Shown piece after piece: positions 7,881-15,827 of a stretch of 64,000 nt of DNA (positions are counted from its first letter, which is position 1; each line of letters starts with the position of its first letter). Source of the stretch: Pseudomonas borbori (lineage in GTDB: Bacteria; Pseudomonadota; Gammaproteobacteria; Pseudomonadales; Pseudomonadaceae); NCBI RefSeq assembly GCF_900115555.1, contig NZ_FOWX01000024.1:1-64000 (forward strand). Reading direction: 5' to 3'. The notes under the pieces are model-generated. The model ran no database searches. It was not told where the DNA came from and saw only the letters and a program-made list of their open reading frames with translations. Made by a program: the position numbers and the translations under genes.

Positions 7881-8597
7881 ATGGGTGACACAGCGCCTCG
7901 GGCGGTAACCGCCATTTGCCGGGCTTTGCAAGAGCAGATCGAGCACGGCTTATTGCCATCGGGCAGCCAGTTGCCCGCCGAGCGCAAGCTCAGCGAAGTC
8001 TTCGATACCACCCGCATCACCTTGCGCGAGGCCCTCGGTCAGTTGGAGGCCGAGGGGCTGGTCTACCGCGAGGAGCGCCGCGGCTGGTTCGTCTCGCCGG
8101 CGCGGGTCACCTATAACCCGCTGGTGCGCTCGCACTTCCATGCCATGGTCGGCGAACAGGGGCGGGTGCCGGCGACCGAGGTATTGAGCGCGCGGCTGCT
8201 GCCGGCCAGCGCGGAGATCTGTCAGATCCTGGCGCTGCCGGCGCTATCGAGCGTCTACCAGATACGCCGCGCGCGGCGCATCGACGGGCGTCTGGTGCTG
8301 TATGTCGAGCACTATCTGAATCCGGCTTACTTTCCCGGCATTCTCGATTTCGACCTGACCCTGTCGCTGACCGAGCTGTATGCCAGCGAATACGGAATTC
8401 ACTACGGTCGAGTGCGTTTCGACATGGTGCCCACCGCGCTGCACGGCGAAGCCGCTGCTGCGCTGAAAGTGGCGGTGGGCAGCCCGGCGCTACGCATCGT
8501 GCGGGTCAACCGCGACCAACACGGCCGCATCATCGATTGCGATCTGGAGTTCTGGCGCCACGACGCCCTGCGCGTCAGTGTCGAGGTGCCGGAGTGA
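7881..8597 (+). CDS. GntR-family transcriptional regulator with UTRA ligand domain
   Basis: 238 residues. The N-terminal winged helix (residues ~8-70) carries the GntR signature SQLPAERKLSEVF...TTRITLREALGQLEAEGLVYREERRGWFV. Residues ~90-235 form the UTRA (chorismate lyase-like) effector domain, with RRARRIDGRLVLYVEHYLNP. This is the HutC/PhnF subfamily. It is divergent from the transport/phosphatase operon and shares a palindromic operator with it, so it is probably its local repressor. A GGGGGT ribosome site precedes the ATG. Confidence 0.9.
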   Translation: MGDTAPRAVTAICRALQEQIEHGLLPSGSQLPAERKLSEVFDTTRITLREALGQLEAEGLVYREERRGWFVSPARVTYNPLVRSHFHAMVGEQGRVPATEVLSARLLPASAEICQILALPALSSVYQIRRARRIDGRLVLYVEHYLNPAYFPGILDFDLTLSLTELYASEYGIHYGRVRFDMVPTALHGEAAAALKVAVGSPALRIVRVNRDQHGRIIDCDLEFWRHDALRVSVEVPE

Positions 8598-8632
8598 GTC
8601 GGTTATCCCGCGACCCGCTCTGGCGTCCGCGC

Positions 8633-9400
8633 CTAGAACTCCAAGGTTTGCCCATCCAACGGCACCCGTAAACGCTGTCCAAGACCTTGTTCAACAGCCG
8701 CTTGCAACAGCCCGATGCGGCTCACCGGGCAATGGTCGAGGGCTTCCAGGTGGTTGGCGATCACGATGCCCTTGCTCAGCTGCAGCGCCGCTAGTATGTC
8801 CGCTTGCCCCATGATGATCTCGCCGCCGATATCGAAGCGTGCCCCGCCTGCCGGCAGCACGCTGACCGCGGGTTCCAACTCGATCAGGCATTGGCGCACC
8901 TGTGCGGTGAGCAGGGTGTCGCCGGCGATATAGAGGCTGGGTTCTCCGGGGATCTGGATAAAGTAACCGTATCCATGGGCCATCAGACGGCCGATCAAGC
9001 CCTCGCCATGCAGGCAGGGGATCGCCTGAATGGAGCCATTAAAGAAGGCACAGCCTGTGTGATCAGGCAGCACCTGAACATTCAGCCGCCGTTTGCGCAG
9101 GTAATCGGCATCCTCTGCCACGCACAACACGGGGATGTTGCCCGCGCGTAGCCAGTGGATAGCGGCGCGGTCCAGGTGGTCAAAATGGCCCTTCTGACAA
9201 TGGGTGATCAGGCAGTGGGTCACGCGTTGCAGGTGTGTGCTGGCATTGTCCGGCAGTTCGACCAGCGGGTTACGCCGACGCCGGGCGAAGTACTTGAGGG
9301 TGGGCAATTGGCCTTTGGCGGCTAGCATGGGGTCGACCAGCAGGCGCACCTCGGCAAACTCGACAATCAGGGTGGCATTACGCAGTTGAGTGATTTTCAT
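8633..9400 (-). CDS. Metallo-beta-lactamase-fold hydrolase, UlaG-like
   Basis: 255 residues. The metal-binding signature is variant but readable: LITHCQKGHFDHLDR (H-x-x-x-x-H-x-D-H). Further ligands are in the YIAGDTLL and IANHLEALDH segments. The family (L-ascorbate-6-P lactonase UlaG-like, Beta-lactamase-2 superfamily) acts on varied esters or lactones. The ATG at 9400 has GGAG eight bases upstream; longer frames run back into the regulator. The gene is divergent from a DJ-1/AraC regulator 84 bases away, a common pairing that suggests control by it. Confidence 0.82.
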   Translation of the reverse strand: MKITQLRNATLIVEFAEVRLLVDPMLAAKGQLPTLKYFARRRRNPLVELPDNASTHLQRVTHCLITHCQKGHFDHLDRAAIHWLRAGNIPVLCVAEDADYLRKRRLNVQVLPDHTGCAFFNGSIQAIPCLHGEGLIGRLMAHGYGYFIQIPGEPSLYIAGDTLLTAQVRQCLIELEPAVSVLPAGGARFDIGGEIIMGQADILAALQLSKGIVIANHLEALDHCPVSRIGLLQAAVEQGLGQRLRVPLDGQTLEF

Positions 9401-9484
9401 GGCGAACTCCGGCATAGGAGTGGCCATTGTAAAAATCGCTGCGCGAGATAAAGATGGCGAGAATTGCCATAAAGCGGACATTTT

Positions 9485-10447
9485 ATGCCTATCCAGAAAA
9501 TCGGTCTGTTGCTGTATCCCGGTTGCATGCCCGCGGGTCTGTTCGCCTTCGCCGACTTGTTGGTGGCAGCCAATCGGCGTATTGGCCAGCCGCGTTTTCA
9601 GCTGTGCTGGGTGGGGCTGGATAGCCAGCCGGTGGAGTGCGCTCAGGGTATGCGTTTGCAGCCGCAAAGCAGCCTGGCGGATGCGGCTTTTACCGCGATG
9701 CTGATTCCTGGGCTCTGGGCGGACTCGCAGGCCAGGATCGTCCGGGCGTTGGAAGCCAATGGTGGCTTGCTCCGCGCGCTTGCCCAGTTACCGCGCACGA
9801 CACAATTGTGGAGCTACTGCACCGGTGTATGCCTGTTGGCGCAAAGCGGGCGCTTGAATGGCGAGCGCGCAACGGCCACCTGGTGGCTGGCACCGAGCCT
9901 GCAAACGCGCTTTCCCAAGGTGGATTGGCAGTTCGAACAGGCCCATATCACCAATCCTCTGAACATGACGGCGTCCGGCGTCAGTGGCTACTTATCGATT
10001 GCCCGCGCGCTGATAGAGCAGCAGATGGGCGAGGCGACCTATCGCGATATCGCCAGGCTGATGGTGTTGCCACGGCCCGAACCGGCCACCTCGGTGTTTC
10101 GCAGCATCAATTTGATGGAGAACGCCGACCCCCTGCTACGCAGGTTGCATCTGCTGGTGGAGCGGTTGCCGGCGCAGCAACTGAGCGTGCAGCGCCTCGC
10201 CGACGAACTCGCGGTTTCCGCCCGCACGCTGGCGCGCAAAGTGCAGACGCTGACGGGCAATGCGGTGTCGGATCAGGTACGCCTGATCAAGCTCAATCAG
10301 GCAGGGGAGCGACTGATAGTGACGTCCGATTCGGTCAGCCGCATCAGCGCTGCGCTGGGCTACAGCGATGAGTCCAGTTTTCGCCGGACTTTCAAACAGG
10401 TCACCGGTATGACCCCGGCGACATACCGGCAACAGTTCAAACGCTAG
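9485..10447 (+). CDS. GlxA-type transcriptional regulator (DJ-1/PfpI domain plus AraC HTH)
   Basis: 320 residues. Residues 1-170 form a DJ-1/PfpI-like domain, with LWSYCTGVCLLAQSG around the usual nucleophile-elbow cysteine. Residues ~215-320 form a double helix-turn-helix AraC domain ending in LGYSDESSFRRTFKQVTGM-TPATYR. The shape matches GlxA/FtrA-type activators. It diverges from the UlaG-like hydrolase, and their shared 84-base spacer should hold its target. Confidence 0.88.
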   Translation: MPIQKIGLLLYPGCMPAGLFAFADLLVAANRRIGQPRFQLCWVGLDSQPVECAQGMRLQPQSSLADAAFTAMLIPGLWADSQARIVRALEANGGLLRALAQLPRTTQLWSYCTGVCLLAQSGRLNGERATATWWLAPSLQTRFPKVDWQFEQAHITNPLNMTASGVSGYLSIARALIEQQMGEATYRDIARLMVLPRPEPATSVFRSINLMENADPLLRRLHLLVERLPAQQLSVQRLADELAVSARTLARKVQTLTGNAVSDQVRLIKLNQAGERLIVTSDSVSRISAALGYSDESSFRRTFKQVTGMTPATYRQQFKR

Positions 10448-10453
10448 CAGCAC

Positions 10454-11743
10454 TCATGGCAGTTCGGCGCTCGCATAGAACGCGGTGAGCACCTTGACCA
10501 GATGGGCCAGGTCGTGGCTGCCGGCCAGTTCGCGGATCGAGTGCATGGCGAAGGTCGGCAGGCCGATATCCACGGTGCGCACGCCGAGCTGGCTGGCGGT
10601 GATCGGGCCGATGGTCGAGCCGCAAGCCATGTCGCTACGGGTGACGAAACTCTGCACCGGCACCTCGTTTTCCAGGCACAGGTGGCGGAAGAAGCCGGCG
10701 GTTTCGCTGGTGGTGGCGTAGCGCTGGTTGCTGTTGATCTTGATCACCGGACCGGCGTTGAGCTTGGGCCCGTGGTTGCCATCGTGCTTGTCGGCGTAGT
10801 TGGGGTGCACGGCGTGGGCGTTGTCGGCGGAGACCAGCAGCGAGCGCTGAATGCTGCGCACGAAACCGTCGCCTTCCGGCAGCATGCGGCGCAGCACCTG
10901 TTCGAGCATCGGCCCGTCGGCGCCGCAGGCCGAGCAGGAACCGACTTCCTCGTGGTCGGTGCAGACCAGCACGCAGCTTTCCTCGTCCGGTGCGGCGAGC
11001 AGCGCCTGCAGCCCGGCGAAGCAGGACAGCAGGTTGTCCAGGCGTGCGCCGGCGATGAAGTCGCCGTTCAGGCCGATCACCGCGGCGGCCTGGGTGTCGT
11101 AGAAGCTCAGCTCGAAGTCGAGCACTGCATCGGCGTTGAAGTCGTGTTCGCGCGCCAGTTGCTCGGTGAGCAGGGCGCGGAAGTCGGCGGCTTCGGGGTC
11201 GACCAGTTGCGCGAGGATCGGCGGCAGCTCGGTTTGCGCGTTGATCGGCCAGCCCTGGTTGGCCTCGCGGTTGAGGTGGATCGCCAGGTTGGGGATTACC
11301 GCGATCGGCGCCTGGAAGTCGATCAGCTGGCTTTCCACCTTGCCGGCGCGGCGGTAGGTCACCCGCCCGGCCAGCGACAGGTCGCGGTCGAACCAGGGGG
11401 CGAACAGGGCGCCGCCGTAGACTTCCACGCCGAGTTGAAAAAAGCCTTGGTTCTGCAATTCCGGCTGCGGCTTGACCCGCAGGCAGGGGCTGTCGGTATG
11501 GGCGCCGACCAGGCGGATACCGCCTTCCAGCGGCGAACGCTTACCCAACTTGAAGGCGATGATCGAGGAGTCGTTGCGGGTCACGTAATAGCGCCCGCCG
11601 GCTTCGGTATGCCAGGGCGTGCGCTCGTCGAGCTGCTGGAAACCGGCGGCTTCGAGGCGCTGGGCCAGGCTGGCGGTGGCGTGAAAGGGGGTCGGCGAGG
11701 CCTTGAGGAAATCGATCAGGCCTTGGTTCAGTTGTTCGTGCAT
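10454..11743 (-). CDS. apeB: M18-family aspartyl aminopeptidase
   Basis: 429 residues, the usual length of bacterial M18 enzymes. Typical segments are RLVGAHTDSPCLRVKP (first metal His/Asp), CTDHEEVGS (catalytic Glu pair) and SADNAHAVHPNY. The enzyme is a cytoplasmic dinuclear-metal enzyme that removes N-terminal acidic residues from peptides. The start MHEQLNQGL has GGAG upstream; a longer frame to 11794 lacks support. The 3' end nearly abuts the convergent regulator gene. Confidence 0.93.
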   Translation of the reverse strand: MHEQLNQGLIDFLKASPTPFHATASLAQRLEAAGFQQLDERTPWHTEAGGRYYVTRNDSSIIAFKLGKRSPLEGGIRLVGAHTDSPCLRVKPQPELQNQGFFQLGVEVYGGALFAPWFDRDLSLAGRVTYRRAGKVESQLIDFQAPIAVIPNLAIHLNREANQGWPINAQTELPPILAQLVDPEAADFRALLTEQLAREHDFNADAVLDFELSFYDTQAAAVIGLNGDFIAGARLDNLLSCFAGLQALLAAPDEESCVLVCTDHEEVGSCSACGADGPMLEQVLRRMLPEGDGFVRSIQRSLLVSADNAHAVHPNYADKHDGNHGPKLNAGPVIKINSNQRYATTSETAGFFRHLCLENEVPVQSFVTRSDMACGSTIGPITASQLGVRTVDIGLPTFAMHSIRELAGSHDLAHLVKVLTAFYASAELP

Positions 11744-11814
11744 GGGGCACTCCAGGCGGCAATGGCCGGAGTTTATCGGAATTGACCGGCGCATTGGGCC
11801 TGCGCTTTAACGGA

Positions 11815-12525
11815 TCAGGCGGGGATAGCGATCAGACTGAGCAGGTGATCGTCGAGCTCGACGAACTGGCCAGCCAGTTCGCTGCCTGCCGGCCAGTCGC
11901 CGTTCAGGTCGATCAGCAGGCGCAGCCGTGCGCTGCCGTCGGCGAGGCAACTCAGTAGCTCTGCATCCTGGAAATAGAAGCGCTGCAATACCAGGGGGTA
12001 GAGCGCCTTGAACAGGCTTTCCTTGAAGGAGAAGGTCAGGCTGATGCGTTCGGCGCGTTGCTCGGGTGTCAGGCCGTGCAACTGCTGCAGTTCGTCGGGG
12101 GTGAGGATTTCGCCGGCCAGGCGTTCGGCGCGCGCCGCAGGCAGTCTTTGCTCCACGTCCAGGCCCAGACCGCGCCAGGTGTCGCGGGGGGCCGCCAATG
12201 CAGCGGCCCAGCCGCTGCCATGGGTGATCGAACCGCTAACCTCGGCGGGCCACTGCGGCGCACGGTCGGTACCGACTGCCGGTACCGAAGCAATGCCGGT
12301 CACCCGGCGCAGGGCTTCGCGCGCACACAGGCGGCCGGCGAGGTATTCGGCCTGGCGTTTGGCCACGCCGTTGACGGCGGCGATGCCGCTGCGGCTGAAG
12401 TCCCCGGCGTCGAGCAGGGCGGGGTCGAAGCGCGTACTGATCAGCTGCACGCCAGGCAGTGCCTGGGGCAGTGGCCAGTGATCGCTCAGGGCGGTGCAGC
12501 AAGAAGGCAGGTAAAGGTCGCTCAT
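11815..12525 (-). CDS. pcpS: 4'-phosphopantetheinyl transferase, EntD type
   Basis: 236 residues. It carries the family magnesium/CoA motifs GLDVE (after TWRGL) and FSFKESLFKALYP, plus the N-terminal GRLCAREALRR helix of the EntD/Sfp group. It converts apo carrier proteins of fatty acid, polyketide or siderophore synthesis to holo form; pseudomonads often have a single such enzyme (PcpS). No carrier-protein gene is adjacent. The upstream promoter region contains TTGTTG...TATGTA on the minus strand. Confidence 0.85.
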   Translation of the reverse strand: MSDLYLPSCCTALSDHWPLPQALPGVQLISTRFDPALLDAGDFSRSGIAAVNGVAKRQAEYLAGRLCAREALRRVTGIASVPAVGTDRAPQWPAEVSGSITHGSGWAAALAAPRDTWRGLGLDVEQRLPAARAERLAGEILTPDELQQLHGLTPEQRAERISLTFSFKESLFKALYPLVLQRFYFQDAELLSCLADGSARLRLLIDLNGDWPAGSELAGQFVELDDHLLSLIAIPA

Positions 12526-12660
12526 GCCGGCATTCTGCCGCTTGCCGTGTCGTCCGGCCAGCGGCGTGCGCGGTTACATATCTTTGCACAGCGACAACAA
12601 AGCTAAACGAACAGGCGCACGGATTTTTGCCAGACTGATTGCTGCGTTGCTTCGGCAGTG

Positions 12661-12752
12661 CAGGTGAGGTTGTTGTTGCAAGCGGTGTGAACCGTTTGCG
12701 ACTTTTCTCTGAGAATGAGTACGGGAGTCCGACTGGGTTCCCGTTTTTTTTT
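12661..12752 (+). ncRNA. Candidate small RNA ending in a strong intrinsic terminator
   Basis: GTTGCAAGCGGT (12675-12686) pairs fully with ACCGTTTGCGAC (12691-12702) around a GTGA (GNRA) tetraloop and is followed by TTTTCT. Twenty bases on, ACGGGA (12721-12726) pairs with TCCCGT (12739-12744), followed by a run of nine Ts (12744-12752), a classic rho-independent terminator on the plus strand. No coding gene on this strand lies within 2 kb upstream, so the terminator needs an RNA of its own. The 5' end is not determined: the upstream 60-100 bases may belong to it. I do not recognise a named Pseudomonas RNA. Confidence 0.55.
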
Positions 12753-12773
12753 GATTCAGTGCATGATCGCTTC

Positions 12774-12833
12774 CGTAGGGTGCAGCGCGCGCACCGCTGG
12801 CAGAACGCGATTGGTGCGTACGGCACAGCCTAC
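12774..12833. repeat. Intergenic palindromic repeat (CGTAGGGTGC type)
   Basis: CGTAGGGTGC...GCGCGCACC at the left is mirrored by GGTGCGTACGGCACAGCCTAC at the right. A cleaner copy is at 22890-22948, and a single arm lies at 54528-54549. Confidence 0.65.
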
Positions 12834-12844
12834 TTGCTCGAGTC

Positions 12845-13080
12845 AGAGGTTGTGAAAATATCGAGCGCCGTTGCGAGGCCGTCTCCAGGCGTTCGCGGCA
12901 AGGCGTGCTACGTGAAAAGTAGGGGAGTTTAGTCAGCTAAATGACCCTGCTTTGACTCGCTTCGCTCGCCCTGCGGGCCAGCCTGCGGCTGTTACTCCGC
13001 TGCGCTCCGTTCACGTAGCGCGACGCCGCAGCGGGCGTTTGGAGGCAGCCGCAGTAGGCGAGAGTTTTTTCACAAGCTCT
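12845..13080. repeat. Terminal-inverted-repeat element, copy 3 (236 bp)
   Basis: The ends AGAGGTTGTGAAAA and TTTTTTCACAAGCTCT are inverted repeats (13 of 14 match). The interior segment 12951-13006 is identical over 56 bases to 23795-23850 inside the second element, and the end-flanking GCGTTGC/GCAGTAGGCG modules are related. No transposase is encoded. This is a non-autonomous, MITE-like member with diverged ends. Confidence 0.65.
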
Positions 13081-13181
13081 CAGTGATCCTGGGGCAGCAC
13101 AGCAGCCTTCAGCCTCCGAGCGGGGCTAGTGGCAACAGGTAACCGGGGGCATGGCTTTTTCCACCTGTTTTCACCTGTTCC

Positions 13182-14180
13182 CTATCCGCGTGCCAGGCTG
13201 AGCCGCCGCGAACCGCTGATCGGTTCGCGGGCGGCAATGATGCTGCGATCCAGGTCGCCCTTGAGCGTCTCGAACAGGTCCAGGGTAAACACCCGGTTAC
13301 CGATGAACCAGGAATGCTCCCGATTGCCGAGGAAGCCGTGCGGTTGGTCACTCGCCTGCAACGCGGCATCGGCCAGCAGCGTCTGGTGATAGGCCGTGCA
13401 GTCGATATCCACTGCTCTCTGCGGCGCTAACTCCGGCAGGCCGATGCGCCCGGCACGCGGCGCCACGCCAACGCGTTTGACGTTGGACAGCTTGAGCACG
13501 CTGTCGGCGAAGCTGAAGTAGTTGGTCAGGCGCGAGCAATGGCGGTACAGCGAGGCGCTGCTGGCATGGCCGTCACTGAGCGAGGCGGCGGATACGTCGG
13601 CAGCGATCAGGCATAGTTGGCTGATCATCCAGCAGTTGTTCTCCAGCTTGGCATCGTCGGCGTCGTCGAAGGCTTCACGCACCACATAGGCGCCCATGGA
13701 GTGGGCGATGATGTGGGTGTTGACCGCGCAATCCGGGGTCTGTCTGGCTGCCAGCAGGGCGATCAGGTCGGTGACCAGCTGCATCGCCGAGCGCTTGGCA
13801 TCGTGACGATCCTCCAGGTAGCCGACGGTCTTGTTGTCGCTCGGCCAGTCGAAGGACACCAGCACACCTTTCCAGCCTATGCTTGTGAGGTCGGCCTTGA
13901 GCCGGCGGTGGCGTTTGATCACCTCTGCGGCGCTGTTGTTGTAGCCGTGTACATAGACCAGGATGTCGCCGCGTTCGGCGCCGGTGCGCGCGTCCGTGCC
14001 CCAGATCGCCTCGCTCAGGAGTTGCTGCAACCAGGCCTTGACCCAGGTTTCGCCCAGACGGCCATGGCCGGGCAGCGGCGCCTTGGCGTCGGCGGGTACC
14101 ACGAGCATGCGCGAGGGGCCGGGTTCGGCCTCGAAAGCGCCCTGCCTGACGCGGCGGGCGCTGACCACGAAGTCGTTCAT
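13182..14180 (-). CDS. Alpha/beta hydrolase (DUF900-like esterase/lipase)
   Basis: 332 residues. DILVYVHGYNNS is the oxyanion-side HG segment, HIIAHSMGAYVVREAF is the nucleophile elbow (A-H-S-M-G), and a late HSW may supply the histidine. The layout matches DUF900 alpha/beta hydrolases. There is no signal peptide, so it should be cytoplasmic. It is monocistronic and the substrate is unknown. Confidence 0.8.
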   Translation of the reverse strand: MNDFVVSARRVRQGAFEAEPGPSRMLVVPADAKAPLPGHGRLGETWVKAWLQQLLSEAIWGTDARTGAERGDILVYVHGYNNSAAEVIKRHRRLKADLTSIGWKGVLVSFDWPSDNKTVGYLEDRHDAKRSAMQLVTDLIALLAARQTPDCAVNTHIIAHSMGAYVVREAFDDADDAKLENNCWMISQLCLIAADVSAASLSDGHASSASLYRHCSRLTNYFSFADSVLKLSNVKRVGVAPRAGRIGLPELAPQRAVDIDCTAYHQTLLADAALQASDQPHGFLGNREHSWFIGNRVFTLDLFETLKGDLDRSIIAAREPISGSRRLSLARG

Positions 14181-14592
14181 CGTCGACTATCCCCATTTGT
14201 TTGGCTGCTTGTTCTGCTCCTGGTCAATCGGTGTGGCGTTCGCGCAAACAGCCAGGTGATCTGCACGGGGCGTTCTCGGCCCGGAAGGGGGCGTCAGGTG
14301 CACTGCGCATGTCGGCCAACGCCGTTCAAGCGTCGATTTCAGGCTAGTCCCGACAGCCGCTGAGGACAAAAACCGTGCGCCAGATCAAGACGGACGGTTG
14401 TGCCGACGGCGGGTAGTTTTTCGCTTGCGTCCAGGTGCTCGGCAGTCAGGCCCGCGCCTGCAGGGATCTCCATTCGCGTAGGACCCGAGCCGGGCTGTTC
14501 GCCGATGGCACAGGGCCTGTGCGGCGGGCGCAAAGCCGTGCTGATAGATAGCGTGCTAATCTTTCTGCGCGGCTGGTTCAGGGCCGCGCCTC
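14181..14592. other. 412-base intergenic stretch with no recognised gene
   Basis: This lies between the divergent alpha/beta hydrolase and MFS genes and should carry both promoters. Short frames on both strands lack ribosome sites and family-like sequence. I see no clear palindrome, repeat or RNA fold. Confidence 0.6.
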
Positions 14593-15789
14593 GTGAGTCT
14601 GCCGATGTCCGTCAATCGTCCCGTCACCCACCTTAGCAGTGGCAGCGCCGCCTATCGCCGTGCCACCCTGGCGTTGTTCTGCGCCGGTTTCGCCACTTTC
14701 GCCCTGCTCTATTGCGTACAGCCGCTGCTGCCGCTGCTGGCGACGCATTTCGCGGTGTCGGCGGCCGGCAGCAGCCTGGCGTTGTCGCTGACCACCCTGA
14801 GTCTGGCCCTGTGCCTGCTGCTGTCTGGCGCCCTGGCCGAGAGCTGGGGGCGCAAGTCGGTGATGGTGGCGGCATTGGGGCTGGCGACTGTCCTCGGATT
14901 GGCCTGCGCGCTGGTCGACAGCTGGGATCATCTGCTCTGGCTGCGTGCACTGCTGGGTCTGGCCCTGAGTGGCTTGCCGGCGCTGGCGATGGCCTATGTC
15001 GGCGAGGAATTCGACCCCGAGGCGCTGCCGGCGGCCATGGGCCTGTATATCGGCGGCACGGCGCTGGGCGGCCTGCTCGGACGTCTGCTCGCCGGCCTGC
15101 TCAGCGACCTCGGCGGCTGGCCGCTGGCTCTCGGCGGCATCGCCGCGATGGGCTTGCTGGCCTTGGCGCTGTTTGCCTGGCTGTTGCCGCCGTCGCGGCA
15201 TTTCCGCGCCCAGCCGTTGTCGCTGCGCGGGCTGCTCGGCAACTTCGCCCGGCACCTGGGCAACCCGCAGTTGCGTGCGCTGTTTCTGCTGGCGTTTCTG
15301 TTGATGGGCGGCTTCGTCGCGCTGTTCAACTATGTCGGCTTTCGCCTGGCGGCGCCGCCGTTCGGTTTGTCGTCGACGCTGATCGGCCTGCTGTTCACCG
15401 TGTATCTGGTCGGGATTGTCAGTGCCGGCTGGGCCGGGCGCCTGGTGCCGCATTTCGCTGCGCGCCAGGTGCTGCGGGGCGGTATCGGTATCATGCTGCT
15501 CGGCGTCGCGCTCTGCGCCACCCCCTGGCTGAGTGCCGTGGTACTGGGCCTGGCGCTGTTTACCCTGGGCTTTTTCGCCGCCCATGCGGTGGCCAGCGGC
15601 CAGGTCGGCCAGCACGCCCAGGGCGCCAAGGCGCAGGCCTCGGCGCTGTATCTGTGCAGCTATTACCTGGGCTCCAGCGTGGTCGGCTATGCCGGCGGCT
15701 ATGTCTGGGAGCATGCCGGCTGGCTGCCGTTGCTGGCGGTTTTGGCCGGTTTGTTCGTGTTGGCCGGGTGCTGGGCGCGACGCTTGTAA
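14593..15789 (+). CDS. MFS transporter, YnfM/arabinose-efflux-like
   Basis: 398 residues with 12 hydrophobic spans. The MFS loop 2-3 motif appears as GALAESWGRKSVMV. The closest resemblance is to the YnfM-type putative drug/sugar exporters. The start could be GTG 14593 (MSLPMS) or ATG 14605; neither has a strong Shine-Dalgarno, so the difference of four residues is unresolved. It is convergent with the AraC gene, with a CCCGGAT hairpin between them. Confidence 0.85.
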   Translation: MSLPMSVNRPVTHLSSGSAAYRRATLALFCAGFATFALLYCVQPLLPLLATHFAVSAAGSSLALSLTTLSLALCLLLSGALAESWGRKSVMVAALGLATVLGLACALVDSWDHLLWLRALLGLALSGLPALAMAYVGEEFDPEALPAAMGLYIGGTALGGLLGRLLAGLLSDLGGWPLALGGIAAMGLLALALFAWLLPPSRHFRAQPLSLRGLLGNFARHLGNPQLRALFLLAFLLMGGFVALFNYVGFRLAAPPFGLSSTLIGLLFTVYLVGIVSAGWAGRLVPHFAARQVLRGGIGIMLLGVALCATPWLSAVVLGLALFTLGFFAAHAVASGQVGQHAQGAKAQASALYLCSYYLGSSVVGYAGGYVWEHAGWLPLLAVLAGLFVLAGCWARRL

Positions 15790-15794
15790 GATTT

Positions 15795-15811
15795 CCCGGA
15801 TTGCATCCGGG
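15795..15811. terminator. CCCGGAT-TGC-ATCCGGG hairpin
   Basis: A perfect 7-bp stem with a 3-base loop, placed between the stop codons of two convergent genes. It has the same core as the intergenic repeat at 2116-2182 and probably works as a bidirectional terminator. Confidence 0.55.
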
Positions 15812-15827
15812 CCAGGACCGCGTCGCC

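Noticed and set aside
12675..12752. A tRNA gene or riboswitch
   Set aside because: No cloverleaf, no CCA-type acceptor and no downstream gene on the same strand for a riboswitch.
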